Source: Cupriavidus basilensis OR16 (GTDB lineage: Bacteria > Pseudomonadota > Gammaproteobacteria > Burkholderiales > Burkholderiaceae). Taken from it: a DNA stretch of 64,000 bases. The DNA lies in NCBI RefSeq assembly GCF_000243095.1, contig NZ_AHJE01000016.1, positions 174,363-238,362 of the forward strand, in the 5' to 3' direction. The translations under genes and the position numbers were made by a program. Numbering within the stretch: the first letter of the stretch is position 1; each line of letters begins with the position of its first letter. Positions 19,395 to 28,300 of this stretch are shown here, in pieces. The notes beneath the pieces were generated by a model. That model did no database searches, was not told where the DNA came from, and saw only the letters and a program-made list of their open reading frames with translations.

Positions 19395-19769
19395 CTAGCG
19401 CTCTGCGCCCTTATCGACTATCGCGCCGTTGGGCGCGACCAGGTAGAAGTCCGCGCCGACGCCCACCCAGTGATGGCCCTTCGATGGCTTGGGCAAATGG
19501 TATGAATGCCAGTCATCCACTACATATTGACGGTCACGGTACTCCGCGGGGAGCCTGTCGCCCTTATGCCACTGGCCGGGCCCGCTACGCGCGTTGTTGC
19601 GGTCATCACCCTGGGCCCCGCGGGCATCAAAGGGCGGCTCCGACTGGCCTCGATATTGGTAACCACGGTCGGGGCCGCGGTCCGGCTGCGCAAAACCCTG
19701 GGCCGAGACCAGGAACCCGCCGGCGAGCATCACGCTCAACAGCAGTTTGCTTTTCACGGTTTTCGTCAT
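19395..19769 (-). CDS. RcnB-family periplasmic protein
   Basis: A 124-residue exported protein. Start 19769 gives a signal peptide KSKLLLSVMLAGGFLVSAQGFA; an upstream Met (MECLMTK) is possible. The middle is Gly/Arg/Asp-rich (PDRGPDRGYQYRG). The C-terminal half has the RcnB signature: GDRLPAEYRDRQYVVDDW, HLPKPSKGHHWVGVG, and DFYLVAPNGAIVD. In E. coli RcnB modulates nickel/cobalt homeostasis with the RcnA exporter. No exporter gene is adjacent, so a metal role is inference. Confidence 0.85.
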   Translation of the reverse strand: MTKTVKSKLLLSVMLAGGFLVSAQGFAQPDRGPDRGYQYRGQSEPPFDARGAQGDDRNNARSGPGQWHKGDRLPAEYRDRQYVVDDWHSYHLPKPSKGHHWVGVGADFYLVAPNGAIVDKGAER

Positions 19770-20142
19770 CAGGCACTCCATTTTATTGGCCGCGATGCCC
19801 GCAGTGGCCACGTTGGCCCCAGCAGGGCATCCTCAACAGGGCGGGAAGCGCGAGCAGTCCACGCGCATGGCTAGCCGCAATGTCCTGGCTCGCATCTTCG
19901 ATGCCCGGCTTAAGAATAGTGGCTGCGGCGCAGGATGGAGTACGAGAAGCGCCGGATCAGGCGCTCGTCGTGCTTACGCGGAGGAAAACAGCGGCGCCGA
20001 AGGGCACTGGCAGGAACACGGTGGCGGTAGATACCCGCCATCCGTGCACGCATTTCAACCCGGCAGGGCCGGTCATACGCCCCATGCTACGACCTGAACG
20101 GCGCGAAAGCAGCGCCGGCATCACAGGCCATGGCACCAGCGA
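19770..20142. other. Gene-free stretch
   Basis: Nothing recognisable was seen on either strand apart from the promoter side of the RcnB-like gene. Open frames here have low-complexity Arg/Ala composition. Confidence 0.5.
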
Positions 20143-21339
20143 TCAGGCGTGCGCGCCGTGCGCCGAGCCGCCAAAACGGTGTTGCCCCGGCGCCAAGTCG
20201 TCGGGGGTCGGGTCCAGCTTGAACTCGCCCACCGCGTTCTGCAGCTGGTGCGCCTGTTCCGCCAGCGCCAACGCGGCGGCGGCGGCTTGCTCCACCAGCG
20301 CGGCGTTCTGCTGCGTGACCGCGTCCATTTGCATCACGGCTTGATTGACCTGCTCGATGCCGCCGCTCTGCTGCGCCGACGCTACCGAAATCTCGCCCAG
20401 GATGGTGGTGACCTGGCGGGACGCCGTGACGATCTCGCGCATGGTCTGGCCAGCATGCTCTACCCGCGCGGAGCCGTTGCGCACCTGCTCCACCGAGTCA
20501 CCGATCAGGCCGCGGATTTCCTTGGCCGCCGCGGCGCTGCGCTGCGCCAGCGTGCGCACCTCGCCCGCCACCACGGCAAAACCGCGTCCTTGCTCGCCGG
20601 CGCGCGCGGCTTCCACGGCAGCATTGAGCGCCAGGATATTGGTCTGGAACGCGATGCCCTCGATCACGTCGATGATGTCGACGACCTTCTTGGAACTGGC
20701 GCTGATCGCCTGCATGGTGTCCACCACCTCGCCAACCACGGTGCCGCCGCGCTGCGCGATTTGCGAGGCATTGGCGGCCAGTTCGTTGGCCGCGTGCGCG
20801 CGCTCGGTATTCTGCCTGACCATGGCGGTCAGTTCGCCCATGCTCGACGCCGTTTCCTGCAGCGCCGAGGCCTGCTCCTCCGTGCGCTGCGAGAGGTCGG
20901 TATTGCCGGCCGCGATCTGCTTCGAGGCGTCGGTGATGGAATCGGTCGATTCCTTGATGCGGGTCACCAGGTCCGTGAGCATGTCCTCCATCTCACCCAT
21001 GCCGGCCAGCAAGCGGCCGAACTCGCCCTTGCGCTCGGTTTCGAATTCCTTGCTGAGGTCGCCGGAGGCCACGGTCTCTGCGATATAGACGGCCTCGCCT
21101 AGCGGCTCGGAGATGCTGCGCGCGATGCCGTAGGTAAAGGCGGCGCCAACCAGAAACGCGACAAACCATAGGGTAAACATCAGGGTGCGTGCGCCGTCGA
21201 TGGCCTGTTGCGCGTCGCCGCCGCTCGCGCCAGGCAGGCGGTCCAGCCCGGCCGCGATTGCCGCGGCCATCAAGAGCAAAACCACCGCGTATCCCAGGCC
21301 GAGGCGTGTACGGATGGTCAGGTTGGCAAATGACATCAT
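20143..21339 (-). CDS. Methyl-accepting chemotaxis protein without a periplasmic sensor domain
   Basis: A 398-residue receptor. Two membrane helices lie near residues 12-32 and 52-70, joined by only about 20 residues ([19 protein letters not shown]), so there is no ligand-binding domain outside the cell. A HAMP linker ([22 protein letters not shown]) follows, then a coiled-coil signalling domain whose hairpin [20 protein letters not shown] and [20 protein letters not shown] is canonical for CheA/CheW contact. The C-terminus (GGSAHGAHA) lacks an NWETF-like CheR/CheB tether. Typical Tsr-like receptors have about 150 periplasmic residues. It may sense membrane or cytoplasmic state. No che genes are adjacent. 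Confidence 0.92.
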   Translation of the reverse strand: MMSFANLTIRTRLGLGYAVVLLLMAAAIAAGLDRLPGASGGDAQQAIDGARTLMFTLWFVAFLVGAAFTYGIARSISEPLGEAVYIAETVASGDLSKEFETERKGEFGRLLAGMGEMEDMLTDLVTRIKESTDSITDASKQIAAGNTDLSQRTEEQASALQETASSMGELTAMVRQNTERAHAANELAANASQIAQRGGTVVGEVVDTMQAISASSKKVVDIIDVIEGIAFQTNILALNAAVEAARAGEQGRGFAVVAGEVRTLAQRSAAAAKEIRGLIGDSVEQVRNGSARVEHAGQTMREIVTASRQVTTILGEISVASAQQSGGIEQVNQAVMQMDAVTQQNAALVEQAAAAALALAEQAHQLQNAVGEFKLDPTPDDLAPGQHRFGGSAHGAHA

Positions 21340-21460
21340 TGCTGCATCTCCCCTTTTTTATGTGGACTTCGCCTGCTTCGTCGCTTGTATATCGGCGATG
21401 CGCGAAGAAACTTTAGGAGAAATGCTGGATGCCCGAATCCGCTCCGTGCGCGAGGCCCGC

Positions 21461-22189
21461 TCAGCCGGGGAGATGACCCGGCTGAGCGCCGTCGCCCGCG
21501 CGGCTGCCCGCGGGGAAATGCACGCCGGCGCGCTGGGCCGCCCGCACGATGTGATCGGACATGGCACGCTGCGCCAGGCTGGCGTCGCCCGCGGCCAGCG
21601 CGTCGATGATGGCGCAATGCTCCGTGTAGGTGGCATGGCGGCTGCCGCGCTGGTAGAACGGCAAGCGCTGGCTTTCCTGCATCACGTCGGTGCTGTTGCG
21701 CAGGATGTCGGCGATGGCGCGGTTGCCGGCGATCGCGATGATGCGCATGTGGAAATCAAAGTCCAGCCGGGCGGCCTGCGTGAAGTCGGATGCGTCGATG
21801 CAGCCCCGCATGGCCTCGGCGTTCTCGCGCAGCGCGTCGATGTCTTCCGGCAGCAGCGCGGCCGCGGCCAGCCCCACGGTGAAGCCCTCCAGCGCGAAGC
21901 GCAGCTGGTAGATATCGGTCAACGAATGCGACTTGGAGAAACGCCACGGCGGCGGCGTGCCGTCGCCGGCATCGGCGGCCACATACACGCCCTTGCCAGG
22001 GCGCGACACCACCAGCCCCAGCCCCTGCAACGTAGACAACGCCTCACGCAGCGAGGTGCGGCTGATGCCGAGTTGCTCCGACAGGTCGCGCTGCGAGGGC
22101 AACAGCGACCCGGCCGGATACTTGCCGCCCTCGATCCACTCGCGGATCAGGTTCGCGGCATTGGCGGAGATGGCGGTAGCTGTGACCAT
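21461..22189 (-). CDS. FadR-subfamily GntR regulator of the ureidoglycolate locus
   Basis: A 242-residue repressor-type protein: winged helix (about 8-70; LLPSQRDLSEQLGISRTSLREAL) and an FCD effector domain with metal-binding type His and Asp residues (DFHMRI, HCAIIDAL, MSDHIVRA). Start 22189 is the Met before VTATAISANAANLIREW; the upstream frame is low complexity. It lies 120 bp after the MFS gene and probably in the same transcript. Two identical palindromes of the FadR type (TGGT-n3-ACCA) lie in the promoter region between the MFS and ureidoglycolate lyase genes, so autoregulation with ligand such as a ureide is inferred. Confidence 0.88.
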   Translation of the reverse strand: MVTATAISANAANLIREWIEGGKYPAGSLLPSQRDLSEQLGISRTSLREALSTLQGLGLVVSRPGKGVYVAADAGDGTPPPWRFSKSHSLTDIYQLRFALEGFTVGLAAAALLPEDIDALRENAEAMRGCIDASDFTQAARLDFDFHMRIIAIAGNRAIADILRNSTDVMQESQRLPFYQRGSRHATYTEHCAIIDALAAGDASLAQRAMSDHIVRAAQRAGVHFPAGSRAGDGAQPGHLPG

Positions 22190-22309
22190 TGGGTGCGATG
22201 AAGTCCTGCGCGGGATAGTGAACGTTGGGCGGCCAGCGCTGGCGCCGGATCGACGGCAAATTGTACTCGACGGCCTGCCCCGGGGCAGGCCGTCGCGCAC
22301 CTGGCTGGC

Positions 22310-23638
22310 TTACCTGTTCACCAGCCGCGCCGGCACCGTATAGGTCAGCGCCGCGCCGCAAAGCAGCACGCCAGCCAATACGAACATGGCCAGGTTGGTG
22401 CTCTGCGTCGCATCCTTGATCAGGCCAATCATGTAGGGGCTGACAAAGCCCGCCAGGTTGGCGAACGAGTTGATCATGGCGATGCCGGCAGCGGCGCCCG
22501 CGCCGGACAGCAGCGCGGTCGGCAAGCTCCAGAACAACGGCGACGTAGCCAGGCTGCCGCCCGCGGCCAGCGCCAGCGCCGCCAGGGAGAGCACCACGTT
22601 GTCGCTGAAGATCGCGCTCAGCGCCAGGCCGGCGGCGCCGCAGCAGAACGGCACGATCAGGTGCCAGCGGCGTTCACGCATGCGGTCGGAGCTGCGGCTG
22701 ACCAGGATCATCGAACACACCGCGACGGAGAACGGGATGGCCGTCAGCAGGCCAATGTTCAGCGCGCCGCTCACGCCGGATTGCCGGATCAGGGACGGCA
22801 GCCAGAACGTCAGCCCGTACTGGCCCATCACCGTGCAAAAGCAGATGCAGGCCATCTTGATGATGCGGCGGTCGGAGAAGAGCTGGCGCATCGTCATGTG
22901 CCCGCCCTTGGCCGCGTTCTCGTTGGCGATATTGCGCTCCAGCAGGTCTTTCTCGCCCTGCGTGAGCCAGCGCGCCGAGCGGATGTTGTTGTCCAGGTAG
23001 GCCAGCACGGCAACGCCGACCAGCAGCGAAGGCAGCGCCTCGATCAGGAACATCCATTGCCAGCCGCGCAGCCCCGCCACGCCCTGCATGGACTCCATGA
23101 TGAAGCCGGAGAGCGGACCGCCAAAGATGCCCGACACCGGGATCGCGCACATGAACAATGCCACCATGCGCGCGCGGCGGTGCGACGGGAACCAGTAGGT
23201 CAGGTACAGGATCATGCCGGGATAGAAGCCTGCCTCGGCCGCGCCGAGCAGGAAGCGCAGCACGTAGAACTGCGTGGTGCTTTGCACGAACACCATCGCC
23301 GCGGAGATCACGCTCCACATGATCATGATGCGAGAGATGGTCGCCCTGGCGCCGATGCGATGCATCAGCACGTTGCTCGGCACTTCGAAGAAGAAGTACC
23401 CGATGAAGAACAGGCCAGCGCCCAGCCCGTAGGCGGACTCGCTGAACTGCAGGTCGCCCAGCATATGCAGCTTGGCAAACCCCACGTTGACGCGGTCCAG
23501 GTAGGCCACGACATAACAGAGCATCAGGAACGGCAGCAGGCGCCACGCTACCTTGCGGTAGACGGCGTTTTCCTGCGCCGCCGTCGCGTGGGCGGCGGCG
23601 GGCTCGGGGGCTAGCGATGGGGCGGTGGTCAAGGACAC
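22310..23638 (-). CDS. MFS transporter, anion:cation symporter (ACS) type
   Basis: A 442-residue importer with 12 predicted helices. Diagnostic stretches are CYVVAYLDRVNVGFAKLHM in helix 1, GAGLFFIGYFFFEVPSNVLM, AEAGFYPGMILYLTYWFPS and RARMVALFMCAIPVSGIFG. These define the phthalate/tartrate/hydroxyphenylacetate permease group that takes up organic anions with protons. GTG 23638 is preferred because GAGGAGGAAA stands just before it; the longer TTG start at 23677 would overlap an operator. Sharing a promoter region with ureidoglycolate lyase, it may import a ureide or ureidoglycolate; this is inference. Confidence 0.9.
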   Translation of the reverse strand: MSLTTAPSLAPEPAAAHATAAQENAVYRKVAWRLLPFLMLCYVVAYLDRVNVGFAKLHMLGDLQFSESAYGLGAGLFFIGYFFFEVPSNVLMHRIGARATISRIMIMWSVISAAMVFVQSTTQFYVLRFLLGAAEAGFYPGMILYLTYWFPSHRRARMVALFMCAIPVSGIFGGPLSGFIMESMQGVAGLRGWQWMFLIEALPSLLVGVAVLAYLDNNIRSARWLTQGEKDLLERNIANENAAKGGHMTMRQLFSDRRIIKMACICFCTVMGQYGLTFWLPSLIRQSGVSGALNIGLLTAIPFSVAVCSMILVSRSSDRMRERRWHLIVPFCCGAAGLALSAIFSDNVVLSLAALALAAGGSLATSPLFWSLPTALLSGAGAAAGIAMINSFANLAGFVSPYMIGLIKDATQSTNLAMFVLAGVLLCGAALTYTVPARLVNR

Positions 23639-23676
23639 AGCGGTTTCCTCCTCGGGTGGCTCGGCTTGTTGTCTCA

Positions 23677-23691
23677 ACTGGTATTACCAGT
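23677..23691. promoter_or_regulatory. GntR-type operator 1 (ACTGGTATTACCAGT)
   Basis: A 15-bp palindrome, imperfect only at its centre, with the FadR-subfamily core TGGT-n3-ACCA. It lies about 40 bp upstream of the GTG start of the MFS gene, suited to repression. Confidence 0.85.
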
Positions 23692-23804
23692 CTGTTTTCT
23701 AATGAATGACGAAGGATACGTCCCAGGCAAAACCAGGAAAACCGGCGTAAACCCTGCATAAAATGCGCCTTGACGCCAATCATGGGCAACTGGATACTAG
23801 CACT

Positions 23805-23819
23805 ACTGGTATTACCAGT
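23805..23819. promoter_or_regulatory. GntR-type operator 2 (ACTGGTATTACCAGT)
   Basis: Identical to operator 1, 128 bp away, on the ureidoglycolate lyase side of the divergent promoter region. Two identical copies in one intergenic region support coordinated control of both transcripts by the adjacent GntR protein, possibly with looping. Confidence 0.85.
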
Positions 23820-23919
23820 TGATCGGCCAGCTGATTTGCAAGTTGATCCATCAGGTGAATTTCACGGGTTGGCCAGCCGCCTGCCCGGCCACTCATTACC
23901 CATGACGAAGAGGAAAAAC

Positions 23920-24462
23920 GTGTCTGCTCCCGACGAGACGGCGATCCAGCCGCCACCGCCCTCCCAACCGCTGGTGCGCCTGCAGGTGGAGCCGCTCACC
24001 GTGGCCGCCTTCGCCCCGTTTGGCGATGTCATCGAAAGCGAGGGGCGCACGCCGATGGTGATCAACGGCGGCATGACGCTGCGTTACGACGATCTCGCCG
24101 GCGTCGATGTCGGCGCGCGGGGCGGCCGGGCGCTGATCAACTTCTTCGATGCGCAGCCCTATGCGCTGCCACTCGGCATCCGCACCATGGAGCGGCACCC
24201 GCTGGGCAGCCAGGCTTTCGTGCCCCTGGATGAGGCCGCCTTCCTCGTGGTCGTGGCACCGATCGGCGACGAGATCGACGAAGCGGCCATCCGCGTATTC
24301 GTCACCAACGGCCGGCAAGGCGTGAACTACAAGCGCGGCGTCTGGCATCACTCGCTGATCGTCACGCACGGCACGGCGCGCTTCCTGGTGGTGGATCGTG
24401 GTGGCGAAGGCCACAACTGCGACGTCACCGAACTGCGTGGCAATTACCAGGTAGCGGGGTAA
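23920..24462 (+). CDS. allA: Ureidoglycolate lyase
   Basis: A 180-residue cupin-fold enzyme that splits ureidoglycolate into glyoxylate and urea (EC 4.3.2.3), the last step of one allantoin degradation route. Family features are EPLTVAAFAPFGDVIE near the start, the MERHPLGSQAFVPL block, and VNYKRGVWHHSLI with its His pair. GTG 23920 with AGAGGA upstream is preferred over ATG 23902, which has no ribosome binding site; the sister MFS gene uses the same GTG arrangement. No other allantoin genes are in the window except the M20 amidohydrolase at 35-36 kb, which is in a different operon. Confidence 0.9.
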   Translation: MSAPDETAIQPPPPSQPLVRLQVEPLTVAAFAPFGDVIESEGRTPMVINGGMTLRYDDLAGVDVGARGGRALINFFDAQPYALPLGIRTMERHPLGSQAFVPLDEAAFLVVVAPIGDEIDEAAIRVFVTNGRQGVNYKRGVWHHSLIVTHGTARFLVVDRGGEGHNCDVTELRGNYQVAG

Positions 24463-24510
24463 CGGCGCCGCCGCCGGCCGCGAGCGGGTTGCGGGACTGC
24501 ACCGGCCGGG

Positions 24511-26025
24511 TTAGCGGGACGATCGTGGAGACGCGAGCATCCTTGCGTACGCCGGCAGGTCCAGGCACTGGTAGCCGGCGGCCGTCAGTGCTCGATCCTC
24601 TTCCGCGGAGAACGCCGGCGAAAACAACGCCTTGGTCAATGTCCAACCTTTCACCCGACGCCCTTCCTTGGTCGACATGAAGCGCTCGATGTGTCGCTCG
24701 AACTCGGCGAGCGAGGACCGGGAGTGCTTGCTTGCAGTGCGCTTGCAGGAGCCAAAGCGGATACGTCGCGTGTCTTCGTCGAGTGCGACGACATCGATCT
24801 CGATCGCGTTCTGCTCGTCCCGCGGCCGGTTCCAGTAGCCTAGTTCGATCGCGGTCAGCGAGAAATCGCCCACCCCCTTTCGCGAGCACTCGACGTGCAG
24901 TTGACGAACCAGCTTCTCGAAGGCGTATCCCTCGTGTCCGTTCAGCCGAGGGAGCGTCAGATCGATCGCCTTGGAGAGCGGGCGCATGCGGGAAGCGTCC
25001 CGCGCCGGCTTCACGACCCACAGCCATGCCTGCAGGAAGTTGTCGGTAATGTAGTAGCGGGCATTGCGGCTCTTGCTCTCGGAGAACACAGGGTGGCGCT
25101 TGTCGACCATGTGGTAGCTCTCGACCAGGCGCCTGACGGTGACCTTCAGCGACGCTTCGTCCTCATCTCGCAGCAGTGTGTCGACCAATTGCCCGTGGTT
25201 GGAGCCTGGACGCTCCGCAAGAAAAGCCAGGACCGAGAGAAGCCTTCCCTTCACCTCGCGAAGGAAGGACGTGTCCGCCTCCTCGGCAAGAGGGCTGCCT
25301 TCGCGCAGGAACATCCGTTCGAGCAAGGCTTCCTGAAACCCGGCGCCCACCTGAAACAGGCCTTGGTCATAGGCATCGCGGTAAAACTTGGGCACGCCTT
25401 CGAAGCAGCTCCAGAGCGTCAGCCAGTGGTGTGGGTCGCGGATGCCGTGCGCACGGTACACCTCGGTCAGGTCCTCGAAATCCCAATGCTGCAGATCGAT
25501 AGCCGCGGTGAGCCGCCCAAAGAGCGGCGCGCCGTTGTCGTCGAGCAGAGCACTCATTTCCGACTGCAGGGAGCCGAGGACAAATAGCCCGCCCCCTTGC
25601 GTATCGCGCAGCCGGTCCACTTGCTCCTGCAGGAACGAGTTGAAGGCGTAGAGCCTTGCGTCCGTGAAGTACTGGAATTCGTCCAACACGACAATCAAGC
25701 CGCGGCGGCAGAGCTGGCCGATGGCGCCTGCCATCGAGGCAAAATCCGTGACCTGCGCGGCTAGTGCATTGGCGAACTGGGATTCGCAGTCTTCCAGCGC
25801 CCGGCGAAACCCGGCCGCTACATCCCGTTCGTCCGAATCCGGTATCTGCATGTAGACCATCCGGGCGAGCAAAGACGGCTCGCTCCTGGACAACTCACGC
25901 AAGAGGGTCGTCTTGCCGATGCGTCGCCTGCCTTGGATGCGACAGAAGAACCAGTTGGGGCTCCGGACGATCCGGTCCAGCGTCTCCAGCGTCCCCGTGC
26001 GCCCGTAGAATCCCCAGGAAGTCAT
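24511..26025 (-). CDS. AAA ATPase with C-terminal nuclease-like domain (DUF234-type)
   Basis: A 504-residue protein of the archaeal-type ATPase/DUF234 group. Walker A is QGRRRIGKTT (residues 31-40), Walker B is GLIVVLDEFQYF with Asp115-Glu116, and sensor-like LGSLQSEMSAL follows. A winged-helix region near 270-330 precedes a C-terminal domain with AIEIDVVALDED and RIRFGSCKRT, resembling a PD-(D/E)xK nuclease core (E-x-ID, then CK). Start 26025 (MTSWGFYGRTGTLETL) is preferred over an upstream extension. Such proteins appear sporadically in genomes and are of unknown function, possibly in genome defence or mobile elements. No partner gene is visible. Confidence 0.88.
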   Translation of the reverse strand: MTSWGFYGRTGTLETLDRIVRSPNWFFCRIQGRRRIGKTTLLRELSRSEPSLLARMVYMQIPDSDERDVAAGFRRALEDCESQFANALAAQVTDFASMAGAIGQLCRRGLIVVLDEFQYFTDARLYAFNSFLQEQVDRLRDTQGGGLFVLGSLQSEMSALLDDNGAPLFGRLTAAIDLQHWDFEDLTEVYRAHGIRDPHHWLTLWSCFEGVPKFYRDAYDQGLFQVGAGFQEALLERMFLREGSPLAEEADTSFLREVKGRLLSVLAFLAERPGSNHGQLVDTLLRDEDEASLKVTVRRLVESYHMVDKRHPVFSESKSRNARYYITDNFLQAWLWVVKPARDASRMRPLSKAIDLTLPRLNGHEGYAFEKLVRQLHVECSRKGVGDFSLTAIELGYWNRPRDEQNAIEIDVVALDEDTRRIRFGSCKRTASKHSRSSLAEFERHIERFMSTKEGRRVKGWTLTKALFSPAFSAEEDRALTAAGYQCLDLPAYARMLASPRSSR

Positions 26026-26405
26026 GCAATTCCTTTTAGTTACACTGATGCATCTTATAGACACACCGGGCGCATGACTAGGCAGGAAGCCGGCTTCTGG
26101 TCAAAAACCCGCTGCCGTGGCCACGACGAATGTCCCCGGCAGCGCCGGAATTCGTCGTCCATATCTATAAGATGTATAAATGTATCTTAATCAACTACCT
26201 AAGCAATTCCTCAATCAATATCTCCATATAAGAGCCCTAAGAGACTCTTCTTGATTTAACGGAGGTCGATGACAGCTCCCCCGCAGGTTGCGGCTGACAC
26301 GGATCATGCTGCCCGTGCCGTCGTGATCCTTGAGAATCGGGCTGCAGGAAAACGCGCAATCAGTCTCTTCCGAGACTGGATGGTGCTGGCCGCCTCGCAA
26401 CGCCC
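26026..26405. other. AT-richer, repeat-containing stretch upstream of the ATPase gene
   Basis: No gene recognised. CATCTTATAGA (26051-26061) is repeated inverted as TCTATAAGATG (26164-26174). Between them a hairpin ACGACGAAT/ATTCGTCGT (26123-26131 and 26150-26158) encloses CCGGC-CGCCGG. The local AT content around 26160-26260 is clearly higher than the rest of the window. Confidence 0.65.
26051..26174. repeat. 11-bp inverted repeat enclosing a hairpin
   Basis: CATCTTATAGA at 26051-26061 and its exact complement TCTATAAGATG at 26164-26174 lie 102 bp apart, next to the ATPase start. Inside is a 9-bp perfect stem. This could be a regulatory pair of sites or the terminal repeats of a very small element. 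Confidence 0.65.
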
Positions 26406-27362
26406 TCAATCCACCGTAATCTGCCGCTTGCGAATCACGCCAGCCCAGCGCGCGCTGTCCTGCTGGATCGTGGCAGCCAGTTCCTGCGGCGTGCCGCCGC
26501 TGGTGTCCATGCCCAGCGTGGCCAGCTTCTCCTTGAGCGCCGGGTTCGCCAGCACTTCCTGCGCCTGGTGATTGATGCGGGCGATCACGTCCTTGGGCGT
26601 GCCTGCCGGCGCCATCAACGCATACCAGGACACGGCCTCGAACTTGGGGAAGCCCTGCTCGGCAATGGTCGGCACGCCTGGCATCGCCGCCAGGCGCCTC
26701 AGGCTGGCCACGCCAAGCGCGTGGAGCTTGCCCGCCTTGATGTACGGCAACGCCGACGAGACCTGCGCGAACATCATGGTCACCTGCCCCCCCACCAGGT
26801 CGGTGATTGCCGGGCTCACGCCCTTGTAGGGAATGTGGTTGAGCTTGACCTTGGCGTCCAGTTGCAGCAACTCGCCCGCCAGGTGCGCCTGGCTGCCGGC
26901 CCCGGGTGAGGCAAAGCTCAGCTCGCCGGGTTTTTGCGCCGCCAGCTTGAGCAGGTCGGCAAGGGTGCCGGCCGGCACGTTGGCGCCGACCACCAGCACG
27001 TTCTCCGCCGTGGCCAGCATCGTTACCGGCACCAGGTCTTGCGCCTTGTACGGCAGGCTGTGGAACAGCGAAGGGTTGACTGCGATGTTCCCCACCGGCA
27101 CCACGGCCAGCGTATAGCCGTCCGGCGCGGCCTTGGCCGCCTGGTCCACGCCGATGGTGCCGGCCGCGCCCGCCTTGTTCTCCACCAACACGCTTTGGCC
27201 CCACGCCTTGGACAGGCCCTCGCCCACGACCCTGCCGAGCACGTCGGCGGGGCCGCCCGCCGGGAACGGCACGATCAGCCGCACGGGCTTGGATGGATAG
27301 GCCTGGGCGCTGGCCAGCATCGGCAAGCCGATGGCCAGCAATGTCATCAGGAAACGCTTCAT
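26406..27362 (-). CDS. Bug-family (TctC-like) periplasmic solute-binding protein
   Basis: A 318-residue exported receptor. The signal peptide is MKRFLMTLLAIGLPMLASAQA; start 27362 follows GGAGA, while the frame also has an upstream TTG. The family signatures are complete: YPSKPVRLIVPFPAGGPADV, VENKAGAAGTIGVD, APDGYTL, FASPGAGSQAHLAGELL, IPYKGVSPAITDLVGGQ and MAPAGTPKDV. Bug proteins bind carboxylates or amides for TctAB-type transporters, which are not in the window. It follows the ornithine cyclodeaminase-like and PhnD-like genes, so the ligand may be an amino-acid-like compound; inference. Confidence 0.93.
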   Translation of the reverse strand: MKRFLMTLLAIGLPMLASAQAYPSKPVRLIVPFPAGGPADVLGRVVGEGLSKAWGQSVLVENKAGAAGTIGVDQAAKAAPDGYTLAVVPVGNIAVNPSLFHSLPYKAQDLVPVTMLATAENVLVVGANVPAGTLADLLKLAAQKPGELSFASPGAGSQAHLAGELLQLDAKVKLNHIPYKGVSPAITDLVGGQVTMMFAQVSSALPYIKAGKLHALGVASLRRLAAMPGVPTIAEQGFPKFEAVSWYALMAPAGTPKDVIARINHQAQEVLANPALKEKLATLGMDTSGGTPQELAATIQQDSARWAGVIRKRQITVD

Positions 27363-27466
27363 CGACAATTCTCCACGTTGGTCGGACTATCAGAGCATCA
27401 AAGAACAGGTTTCGGGGCGCGATCAGGATCAGCGCCACGCGCAAGCCGCGCATGCTGCCGTGGCGG

Positions 27467-28300
27467 TCATGCGCGGCTCTCCTTGGCGCCGCGGGCGCCA
27501 GTCAGCGTAAAGCCGGCCTGGTCGGCCTCGCTGGCGTAGCAGGCCAGCACGTCATAGTCCTGCGCGCTGACTTGCGCAAAGCGCGCCAGCCGCAATTGCG
27601 CGAGCCAGCCCGTGCAGGCCGGGTCAAGATGCAGGTCCAGCAGCACGGCCCGCACGCGCACCACGGTATCGTCATCGGTCAGCGGCGAGGCCACCAGCGG
27701 CGGGATCGGGGAAGCCGGCGTCACCGCCACGGTGCGCACCTGCGCCATCAGCGCGGGCGCGTGCATGCGCAACAGGTCCAGCACATAGCTGTCCACCACG
27801 CCAACCTCCGCCTCGCCGCGGATGACCGCGTCGATCACCTGGCGCGGCGTGGGGGTTGGCGCCGCCGTTGGCCGGAATAGCGTGCCGGCGCTGGCCGCGG
27901 CCTTGGCCATCAGGTAGTGCCGCGGCGCGTTGTAGCCTGAGTTCGATTCCGGCAGCATGCAAGCCAGCCTGCCACCGAAGGCGGCCTCCAGCGTGGTGAA
28001 CGCCGCATCGTCGCGCACGATGAACTCGGTGAAGTACGCCGGCCGGTCCGCATAGCGCGGCAGCGATGGCACCGGCGCCGCCAGCAGGCGATGACGGCTA
28101 CCCGCGCTGACAAACGGAAACCCGCACATGAAGACGCAGCCGCAGTCAGGCCGCGCCCATAGCGCGCTGAGCGGCGCCGGCGCGGCATGCTCGACGTACG
28201 CCCACGCCACGCCGGCCCGCTCGCCCACGTAGGTGAGCAAGGCCCGCCACACCTGCCCGACCGGCGCGGCCACCGCATACATGCGCGCGTTGGCGATCAT
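27467..28300 (-). CDS. PhnD/SsuA-like substrate-binding-fold protein
   Basis: A 277-residue protein of the phosphate/phosphonate ABC-transporter binding-protein fold: CVFMCGFPFVSAG, YFTEFIVRDDAAFTTLEAAFG (the family's 'sskD..' loop), SNSGYNAPRHYL and a VGVVDSYVLDLLR second hinge segment. No signal peptide is present: it begins MIANARMYAVAAPV, so it may act in the cytoplasm or as a sensor-type protein. Its start overlaps the stop of the ornithine cyclodeaminase-family gene by 4 bp, indicating coupling. No permease or ATPase gene adjoins. Specific ligand unknown. Confidence 0.78.
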   Translation of the reverse strand: MIANARMYAVAAPVGQVWRALLTYVGERAGVAWAYVEHAAPAPLSALWARPDCGCVFMCGFPFVSAGSRHRLLAAPVPSLPRYADRPAYFTEFIVRDDAAFTTLEAAFGGRLACMLPESNSGYNAPRHYLMAKAAASAGTLFRPTAAPTPTPRQVIDAVIRGEAEVGVVDSYVLDLLRMHAPALMAQVRTVAVTPASPIPPLVASPLTDDDTVVRVRAVLLDLHLDPACTGWLAQLRLARFAQVSAQDYDVLACYASEADQAGFTLTGARGAKESRA

